The notes under the pieces are model-generated. The model saw only the letters and a list, made by a program, of their open reading frames with translations, did no database searches and was not told where the DNA came from. From Thamnaconus septentrionalis (lineage: Eukaryota; Chordata; Actinopteri; Tetraodontiformes; Monacanthidae), in the NCBI GenBank assembly GCA_009823395.1, contig CM020507.1:9500001-9564000 (forward strand): a DNA stretch of 64,000 nt, in the 5' to 3' direction. The translations under genes and the position numbers were made by a program. Shown here one piece after another: positions 56,666-64,000 of the stretch; within the stretch, counting starts at the first letter, position 1; every line of letters begins with the position of its first letter.

Positions 56666-57667
56666 CAGACCATCTGACAACCTCTCCAACTATTTACGAG
56701 CTCAGCCGATTCCTGCCTCACTTCATTAGCCCCGGGTATGCAACTCTTGCTAAAATTAGCCCCCCCCACCACCACCACCACCATAGTCCAGTGTGTACGA
56801 CCCTCAAACAGTGAAAAACACACACATGCACACACACAAACATAGGGACAGGAAAAAGCTTTGTACAGCCATGTCATGTTTCATACTGTGTTTGTCATCC
56901 GTAGGCCCCCGCGCTGCTGCGGACGCTTCTAAAATAGTTTGGAAAGAAAGCCTTTTCCTCGCACCCACACACACACATAGGAAACACGTGAAGCTCAGGA
57001 TGACGTACTAAGAGAAGAGGGTCTAAATCAGTGAATCTTAACTGGTGGAGTCTCAGGACCCACATTTTTTTTTTCCTGATAATGAAGTCACACAACCCAA
57101 ATTTATTCCGCAGCACTCAAAATTTATTCTACCAAAAAAAACATCCACTAGCCCACTTTCTATCAAGTCTATTGAATAAATTATTGTTGAAATTATGGAA
57201 TTGAAATGTATCTTCTGCCAAATGAATGCCCAGCATTTTCTCTCTAAATATAGATCATTTATTATATAAAAACTGCAGGCGAAGCCGCAACCCAATCTAA
57301 ACGACTCTGCGACCCACTTTTGGGTCACGACCCACCAGTTGGTCACTGGTCAATGATCTTGCACCTGGTGGAAACCTGGAGCCTTGGGAGCATCTTGACA
57401 CTAACCTTTCCGCCGCTCTTCCCTCCCTCGCAGGCGCTGTGTGGCTGCACCGTCAGCATTCCCACGCTGGAGAACCGCATCATCTCGCTGCCCTGCCACG
57501 ACATCATCAAGCCGGGGACGGCCAAGCGGCTCCGAGGGGAGGGCCTGCCCTTCCCCAAGAACCCGTCGCAGCGCGGCGACCTCATCGTGGAGTTCTCCGT
57601 GCGCTTCCCCGACAGGATCCCCCCGCAGTCGAAGGAGATCATCAGACAGCACCTCCCCCAGTCGTAG
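50747..57667 (+). CDS. dnajb5: DnaJ/Hsp40 co-chaperone DNAJB5 (apparent frameshift in exon 2)
   Basis: A class B Hsp40 that stimulates Hsp70 ATPase and delivers unfolded clients. Three coding exons: 50747-50957, 51841-52497 and 57434-57667. Exon 1 encodes the J domain ([17 protein letters not shown] at 32-34). Exon 2 encodes the Gly/Phe region ([27 protein letters not shown]), an acidic linker and the first peptide-binding domain ([24 protein letters not shown]). Exon 3 encodes [15 protein letters not shown] to QHLPQS. Around 52279-52283 (aacccaggacgg) one extra base breaks the frame between RRLNP and the following [11 protein letters not shown] block. The summed length (1,102 nt) is exactly one above a multiple of three, and the corrected length would be 366 aa. 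Conservation on both sides suggests a sequencing error or a recent mutation. Symbol choice rests on match to DNAJB5 over dnajb1/4. Confidence 0.9.
51321..51391. repeat. (TG)n microsatellite in dnajb5 intron
   Basis: About 35 uninterrupted TG units, with a second TG run at 51495-51540 in the same intron. Confidence 0.95.
52617..52844. mobile_element. Foldback MITE-like element, copy 1 (dnajb5 intron)
   Basis: A perfect 16 bp terminal inverted repeat (gtattgctgccatact at 52617-52632; its reverse complement at 52829-52844) bounds about 228 bp. The inside has repeated 'attatcttgtaaaa' and 'gtgatactgag' motifs. A related sequence in the other orientation lies in akr1a1 intron 6. No protein is encoded. 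Confidence 0.75.
53413..53695 (+). repeat. Interspersed LINE-tail-like repeat, copy C
   Basis: Same family as copies A and B ('gcagggtcacgggtgtctg', 'cccagctgtcttcgggc', 'tcatcgcagggccacc'), with an inserted or divergent segment at 53560-53640. It is in the large dnajb5 intron. Confidence 0.75.
53700..57028. other. Remainder of the large dnajb5 intron
   Basis: No coding exon could be supported. It holds a TG run (56587-56604) and a (CT)n run (56611-56663) that create Ser-Leu frames by chance, plus poly-A stretches. Open frames lack conserved motifs. Confidence 0.6.
57029..57348. mobile_element. hAT-like non-autonomous element next to dnajb5 exon 3
   Basis: The left end begins CAGTGAATCTTAACTGGTGG and the right end, reverse-complemented, begins CAGTGACCAACTGGTGGGTC, giving imperfect inverted ends over about 35 bp. 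CAGTG termini and the 'gggtc(a/g)cgaccca' motif resemble common fish hAT MITEs. No clean 8 bp target duplication is visible. It ends 85 bp before the acceptor of dnajb5 exon 3. Confidence 0.6.
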
Positions 57668-57703
57668 GAGGACGCAGACCCCCCCTGTGAACTCCCTGCA
57701 CCC

Positions 57704-57705
<2 letters not shown>

Positions 57706-57737
<32 letters not shown>
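57706..57737. repeat. (CA)n microsatellite in the dnajb5 3'UTR
   Basis: Sixteen CA units start about 40 bp after the stop codon, so they should be transcribed. Confidence 0.9.
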
Positions 57738-57738
<1 letters not shown>

Positions 57739-59417
57739 GCCAATACCAACACGAGCCCCAGTCTCAACATGTCACATGTCGACCTCCGTTGTACTTTCCT
57801 CTCCTACCTTCAGCCTCCATGAAACTCTCCGTGTGGTCTGTGGGGACTTCTGCAGCAGATGGACGAGGCGAAGCTCTTGTTATCAGCTCGGATCGGTTCT
57901 GAGCATCACGCAGGAGGCACCCAGGCAGCGGAGCAGCGCTGAGGGGGAGCCTTTGGCACAGTGGCGGTTTTATCAGATCCCCCTTTTTTCTAAATCTGTT
58001 TTCTACGGATCTGTCAGTCGTTTTATATGCCGTTCCACCGTCTGCTCCTCTTCTCTTTCCGCGCGTGTGTTTGTGCGATAGGATGGAGTGTGAGACATTT
58101 CTAGGAGACATTCTTACCGCATTTTCCTTTTTCTCATTTTTTGTTTTGTTGAGTTTCTCATGTTTTCACCTTGAGCGCACCAGCAGCTTTTTTTCCCTCT
58201 TTCTCTCTCTCCTCTGTCTCTCGCTCTCACTTTAGGTCACAGTTGAAAGCGTCTGTGCTTGGAGTCTGTCGGCTGATCACTGTTCCCTCTGAGCGCCGAC
58301 TCGCTCAAATCAGTTGCGCTCCCACGTTTCCCAGATTATTTAAAGTAAAAGCGTTTTGCGGCTGCGTTGGGAAATCTAAAAAATGACAATCACACGCTGA
58401 ACCATCTGCTAAAGCCTGGGGTGGTGGGGGAAGAAAAAACGGAAAAAGAAACCAATCTGCACACGTTTATGGGTGCTCTCCCTTCTGAGCCGGCTCCTCT
58501 GAAGCGAACAGCCTGGCTGGTTAATGAGGAATATTTAGGTGCCTTAGTCCACTTTTAATAACGCTCAGCCATTGAAACTATACTACAGGTGCCCTATGCT
58601 GTGTCACGCATAACAGTTCTACCAGTGCTGGTAATCAGCAAACAGCAAGTAAGCAATGAGTAGTGTACGATCAGTTTTGTACTGTATGTAAGGAGGGACA
58701 AAGACAAATTCTGACAATATATTCTTCTTGTGAAGTGCCGTACGAGTACAGGTTTGATTTCCCAGGGGAACGGTAAACATGGTGTTAGGCTGAGGTTCAC
58801 AGTAAAATAGTCGACATTTTCTCTGGGAAATCGAGCCTTGTTTATATCCTGCTTTCTCCTGTGCCATAACCAAGGCGACGTCTCGGTGCTACTGTGAGCA
58901 ATGCCAAAAGTAACCCCCCCCCCCCGCCGCCGCGGGGTCTACTGGGTTAGCGAATCCAATCCTCAATTGATTTCATAACTGCCTCCGTTCTTCGTGATGC
59001 GCGTACATCCAATTTTTAGGATTTTATTTTTTTGTTCATTAGGAAGCCCTGTGTAGGAAATAGTTTTTGTATTATTGGAGAGGCTGCCCTCTGTCTGCAG
59101 GGTGCTCTGAGAGCTCTCCTCAGCTCTTCCTACTGTGTTTTACAACAATGAGAAGATGTATGTATGTGCGTGTGTGTGCGTGTGTGTGTGTGTGTGTGGG
59201 TATGGCCCAGCCCTGGTTGGTCATGTATTTTAGACATTTGAAAACAACATGTTACAGAAAAAAAAAGCACTTTTATGTAGAGTCATCTTCAGAACTTTTG
59301 GAGATACATGGACCGCGGCCACAACCAGAATGCACACGAGCTGCTGCTGCTGCTGATAGACTCACTGCTTATGTGCATTTTACAGTATTTATGATCCTTT
59401 TTTCGAAACTTAAGTCA

Positions 59418-59423
59418 AATAAA
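59418..59423 (+). promoter_or_regulatory. Poly(A) signal of dnajb5
   Basis: AATAAA about 1.75 kb after the stop codon, with T/G-rich sequence 15-40 bp downstream. The region between (57668-59417) would be a long 3'UTR carrying a CA run, a TG run (59161-59199) and a short CTG run near 59340. Confidence 0.55.
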
Positions 59424-59449
59424 TCAAACTTGTAAACTTTATGTGTTTC

Positions 59450-60892
59450 TCTTTCTGAATTTGTGTTTCGGATAAAACCAAAGATCTACGCACCATGTAA
59501 CTCTTATCAGTGTGATGTTAATTGAAACGTGGGGAACATTTGGAGCCTTAGCAGCCTTAGGCCTCTTCTTCAGTCGCTTAGGCTCCAAAGGGGGGGGGGT
59601 CTTTCTTTTCTTCAGGGGCCAAAAAAATGAAAATTCCTAAATCAGTCCAAAATTGCAGGGGATGACTGTTCCATGATGGTGTGCAGTTTCTCTCAGTCCT
59701 CAGCAACTGCCAGCCACGGCTGTCTGGCTCTAATCCTCCTCATCCTGTGCACATTTGGTGGTGATAGCAGATGACGGATGGACGGCCTTGTTTCAAGCAC
59801 TCGTTTTCTCTCAGCCTCAAATGTTGCTCATTACTCACGTGTGCACACCTTATCATGAGATATCACTGAAAAGTATTTTCGCACTTGTGTAGAAGAAAGC
59901 AGTTAACCCACAATTTGTCCTGGTGAAGTCCTAGGAAGCACCCTCATCTACTGCTCACCTCCTGCATCTGAATCATATTTCCACTGAGAGAAGCAAGACT
60001 TTGCCTGACAACCATTGAAAACCAGCTGCAGCAAATACGCCAGTACAGCTTGCTGACTTATGTAGGATTTTAAGAAATGTTTAAAAATGGATCTTGTGTT
60101 GTTCATATTTTGTTGTCTTGCAGCTGAGAAAATAATGAAACGATTCGGTTCCAGTGACGCATCAAGGAGAGAGAAAAAAAAAATATCCGAGATCTGTGAC
60201 GGGGTCTGGAAAAGCTACAACATATTTGGAGTTTCGACGCTTTCCCTCCATTTGGGTCGCAGGTAAACAAAAGAGGGCAGACTTTGACCTCTGCCCTGGT
60301 AAAATCCAGAGGTCCAGACAACCCTCAGCCTTCTGACTGTTCCTGTCTGCCGTGGTGATCCCAGGTGAGCTGACTTCATCTGATCTCCTCCTTGGCTTTT
60401 CAGAATTTGGCAGAACTTTATAGTACTCAACTGTATACTGTGGTGCGTGTGTGTGTGTTTGTGTGTGTGTGTGTGTCACATGGTAAGGATATAGCAGACA
60501 ATCAGTCAACCACGGGGGAGTGCTGTGCTGAGATGTGCTAACTGTGACTAATCCCATATTCCTGCATCAGCTATTTCCGGCGCCGAGGCAGGGTTCGCAC
60601 AGGGTTTATATTTCCACCCAAGCACACTTTGTATTCCGCAGGGTGAGGGAAATAAAGCTCAGCTGCACGTCTGTTGCTCGATGGCCGCCGCTCGCCTGAG
60701 CGACCAAAGGTTTCCGTCACGTGTTGGGGTGCTTGCCCTGCGCCGCAGCTGTAGCGCAGGAGTTAATGAATTCAGACGAGAGAGAGAATCAGTAACAAAG
60801 TATTAGGACTTAGTCATCATGACTTGGGTCCAGTTTCACTCACATCTCTCCCTGCCACCGTCTTCGCTCCGTCAGATGCTCGGAGCGGGACC
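59450..60892. other. Intergenic region and akr1a1 upstream sequence
   Basis: No gene is supported. There is a TG microsatellite at 60443-60476. The last 300 bp are richer in CpG, as expected for the akr1a1 promoter, but I saw no TATA box. Confidence 0.5.
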
Positions 60893-63800
60893 ATGAGCGC
60901 GTATGTGACCCTCGCGACGGGCCAGAGGATGCCCACGGTTGGCCTCGGCACCTGGAAGAGCGCGCCAGGCCAGGTACCAGCGGCGCTCCTCCCTCTGGGT
61001 TCCCTCTGATGTGAGGAAATGCTCAGTAACCGTGTGTTCTTCAGGTCAAGCAGGCAGTTCTGGCTGCTTTGGACTGTGGGTACAGACACATCGACTGCGC
61101 TGCGGCGTACAGCAACGAACTGGAGGTCGGAGAGGCTCTGGCTCTCAGGGTCGGCCCAGGGAAGGTAGGAAACTGTCTGTGACATGTTTGCGACAAGAGA
61201 TGAGGTTTTCTTCTGAACGCCTCCAATTGAACAATCATCTGCTTTGAAGTTTGCTGATTGACCTTATAGACATCTATTGTTGTGAAAATGCTTATTATTT
61301 ACAAGGGCCTCACACCACTTCACTTCGAAGGCACAAAACAGTTTCCTGCTTGTTGCCTGTGCTCTAGATATACATATAATAATACATATATATACACACA
61401 CATATATACATATAATATACAGACATATTTTTTAGTTTGAGCCCTTTTAAAAATGTCATTCAAAATCGACTCATTAGCAATGCACAGTTCACGCCTGTTG
61501 AAGTCAGCCTCAAGTCATCACTCTCAACTGAGCCAAGTGAGTCAACAAGAACTTGAGAGTTCAAGTGCTGACCATGAACTGGCATGTCCACAGGCACACA
61601 TTTTGGAACTAAAAATAGTCTAAATGAGTCAACACAAGAGGGGCTGCTTTAAGATAAATATAGTACTGTAATGTTTGTTTCAATGTAAGACTGTCGAGGG
61701 TGCGATAAATTGAATTCACTCTTTATTTCAGCTACAATAAATAGTCAATATAACAAAATGGGGGAGGGTAAAACTAAAAAAAAAAGACCTTTCATTAGTT
61801 CTCAGGGCGTGTCCAATTGTTTTAGGAGCCTGGATGAATATTCAAACATCACACATTCTGTGACTGGGTTCCCAAAGTTGAGATTTTTGTGTCATTTGAT
61901 CATTTCGGCCCGTTTGTCTCTCATTTTTTCCCAGCCTCTGTCTCGTGAGGAGGTGTTCGTCACATCGAAACTATGGAACACCAAACACGACCCTGAGAAT
62001 GTGGAAGAAGCCTGCAGGACCAGCCTGGCCCACCTCGGCCTCTCTTACTTGGACCTCTACCTCATGCACTGGCCAATGGCCTTTCAGTAAGCAGCTGTGG
62101 ACTGTAAGCCAATTCTGTGCTCATCACTGTGAAGACCCATTTAATGTGTTTTGTTTCAGGCGTGGAAAGGAACTGATGCCTCGCCGGGAAGATGGAAGCA
62201 TTTGCTACTCAGACACACACTACAGAGACACCTGGGCAGCAATGGAGGGCCTGGTGGACAAAGGTCTGGTTAAAGCTATCGGACTGTCCAACTTCAACGC
62301 CAGGCAGACCGGTGACATCATAAGCGTAGCCAAACACAAGCCTGTGGTGAACCAGGTATAATAAAACACATTCCTTTCATAATCTGAGCAACACTTCTCA
62401 TATTTCAGAAGAAGAAAGCATTCACTGTGTGTGGTTACCCTACAGGTGGAATGCCACCCCTACTTGTGTCAAGCAGATCTTCTGTCCTACTGTCGGTCAG
62501 TGATGACGCTGTTTGACACGTTATTTGAACGCAAATCTTATTCTTGAGCCCTGAATGTGTTGTTGTCTGACTCTCCGCCACAGGTCAGTGTCTGTTTGTG
62601 TGACGGCCTACAGTCCTCTGGGCAGCGGGGACCGACCCTGGGCCTCTCCTGATGAGCTGAGCCTCTTACAGGACCCCCAACTGGAGACCATCGCTCAGAG
62701 ATACCAGAAGACTCCAGCTCAGGTCATCCTCAGGTAGGACAAGGGTTGTGCGATTTAAAATTGCACGTAGGAGGAAAGGTACGAAAAAGTATTGCTGCCA
62801 ATGCTGTCAAAAAAGCGAACTTTCCATTAGTCCGACCTCCCATTAGGGCAACGGTTGCGGTTAGGGTTACAGTTACGCTTAGGGTTAGGGTTCGAATTAG
62901 GGGAGGTCGGACCACTGCCCAGTTTGTCGGACTAATGGGAGGTCGGACCAATGCCATGCTCCCCCAGAAAAAGTGAGGAAGGGCGGCCCAGTATAACATA
63001 ATTACGTTAAAGTTTCCCATTTTTAGGTGATAATTTTCCCATTTTTACAAGATAATTTTCACAATGTTACATGAAACTATCACATTACTTCGTGATAGTG
63101 AAAGGCTCAGTATCACGTAATTACGCGAAAAGTTTCATGTTTTTACGAGATAATTTTCACGTTATTTCGCCATAACAAATGAGAACTAAACAAAACGAGG
63201 AAAGCAAAGGCACTTTTTTTTATGCGTCTCTCCAACTGAACTGACGTGTCCAATTCGGTTTTCTTGAATCGTGCCAACGGGCCATAGCGCCTTACTTCGT
63301 TGAAAACAAGCTAGCAAAAACATCAAACTTCTCACGTAATTACGTCATACTGAACCATTAACGTGAAAATGTTCATGTAAACACATGAAATCATCACCTA
63401 AACACGTGGAACTTTCGCGTACTTACGTCCTGAACCATTAATACATAGCTCTTATAGGGAGCTCTTTCACCGAGATATTTTATTTTCTCCGCCACAGGTG
63501 GCAAGTGCAGAGAGGCGTCGTGTGCATCCCGAAAAGCGTGACGCCCTCCAGGATCCAGCAAAACCTGCAGGTGTTTGACTTTTCTCTGTCGGAAGGTGAC
63601 TTGAAGCTGATAGAATCCCTCAACCGCAACGAGCGCTTCATCGTCCCGGCAGTTGTGGTGAGTCACCCATCCAGACGCCTCATGTAATTCTAATTAGACG
63701 ACCAAGTTTTTTACGCTGCCATGCAACTTCCAAGTCAGTCCCTTGAAATGCCTGCAGACTGCGTGACACCAAATAGCTTCTTAAATATCAGCCGACTCGT

Positions 63801-63940
63801 CTTATGTGTGCTGGGATTTATAATATCAGCCCTTATAGGATTAAGTCGGTTCAACTTTCTTTTTCCTCTTACAGAGGGATGGCAAGAGAGAGTGGAGAGA
63901 CGCAGCTCATCCTCATTTCCCCTTCAACGATCCCTACTGA
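60893..63940 (+). CDS. akr1a1: Alcohol dehydrogenase [NADP(+)] / aldehyde reductase AKR1A1
   Basis: A cytosolic aldo-keto reductase that reduces aldehydes, including glucuronate, with NADPH. Eight exons: 60893-60973, 61045-61164, 61935-62086, 62160-62355, 62446-62495, 62584-62733, 63498-63657 and 63875-63940. They join in frame to 324 aa (human 325). The catalytic tetrad is complete: Asp44 and Tyr49 (HIDCAAAY), Lys79 (TSKLWNTK) and His112 (LMHWP). The cofactor-binding motifs [20 protein letters not shown] and [10 protein letters not shown] are present. The protein ends [10 protein letters not shown], the AKR1A1 tail, which separates it from AKR1B. No frame problems were seen. Whether this is the a or b fish paralogue cannot be told. 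Confidence 0.95.
62789..63460. mobile_element. Foldback MITE-like cluster in akr1a1 intron 6
   Basis: The region starts with the same 12 bp as the dnajb5 intron element (gtattgctgcca). At 63098-63183 it contains, in reverse complement, a sequence very similar to 52690-52812 ('aacgtgaaaattatct', 'gtgatactgag'). Many short palindromes of the ACGTAATTACGT type follow to about 63440. It probably represents one or more nested, degraded copies. No protein is encoded. Confidence 0.6.
62825..62953. repeat. Inverted repeat with telomere-like core
   Basis: Arms of 22 bp (62825-62846 and 62932-62953) are reverse complements with one mismatch and share 'ccgacctcccattag'. The loop contains GGTTAGGGTTACAG and TTAGGGTTAGGGTT near 62870-62892, like vertebrate telomere repeats. 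Confidence 0.75.
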
Positions 63941-64000
63941 GTCAACATGCCCAATGAAATCCTCTTCTATTTGACATATCTCATGGCCTTAAGAAAACAA

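Noticed and set aside
56524..56877. Ser-Leu and Arg-Glu repeat frames
   Set aside because: They are caused by the TG and CT microsatellites in the dnajb5 intron.
62860..62900. True telomere or chromosome end
   Set aside because: Only a few degenerate TTAGGG units occur, inside a gene intron and between inverted arms.

Overview
The window is nuclear DNA from a ray-finned fish, most likely a teleost with a compact genome. The evidence is spliced vertebrate genes with GT/AG introns, fish-type prion-family genes with Gly-Tyr repeats, many short introns, and teleost-type interspersed repeats and microsatellites. A 44-exon epg5 fits into 16.5 kb. The species cannot be named from the sequence alone.

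Layout from left to right. (1) 0-6 kb: a Shadoo-type gene (sprn family, + strand) faces a fish prion protein gene (prnp, - strand) tail to tail. (2) 6-11 kb: a gene-free stretch with a CA microsatellite, a 16-unit CTG repeat and a LINE-tail-like repeat. (3) 11-17.5 kb: two tandem betaine-homocysteine methyltransferase genes (bhmt) with the same eight-exon structure. Copy 2 has a one-base deletion in exon 3 and a TTAA-flanked transposon in intron 6. (4) 18.7-22.7 kb: riok2. (5) 23.7-27.3 kb: lix1; riok2 and lix1 are also neighbours in mammals. (6) 27.5-44.7 kb: epg5, 44 coding exons whose lengths sum to an intact frame of about 2,603 aa. (7) 44.7-49 kb: an intergenic stretch with a roughly 400 bp TA-rich satellite. 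(8) 49-59.4 kb: dnajb5 (Hsp40) with a CpG-rich promoter, a non-coding first exon, three coding exons, an apparent one-base insertion in coding exon 2 and a repeat-filled 4.9 kb intron. (9) 60.9-63.9 kb: akr1a1, eight coding exons.

The genes do not form one pathway. They cover prion-family surface proteins, methionine salvage (bhmt), 40S ribosome maturation (riok2), a developmental LIX1-family protein, autophagosome-lysosome tethering (epg5), chaperoning (dnajb5) and aldehyde reduction (akr1a1). All are on the + strand except prnp. I saw no tRNA, rRNA, CRISPR array or viral gene.

I found no wholly new system. The best leads are two coding frameshifts at short G runs, patchy homogenisation of the bhmt pair together with a transposon insertion whose empty site survives in the sister intron, a foldback repeat family shared by dnajb5 and akr1a1 introns, and a palindromic CACGTG site upstream of the autophagy gene epg5.
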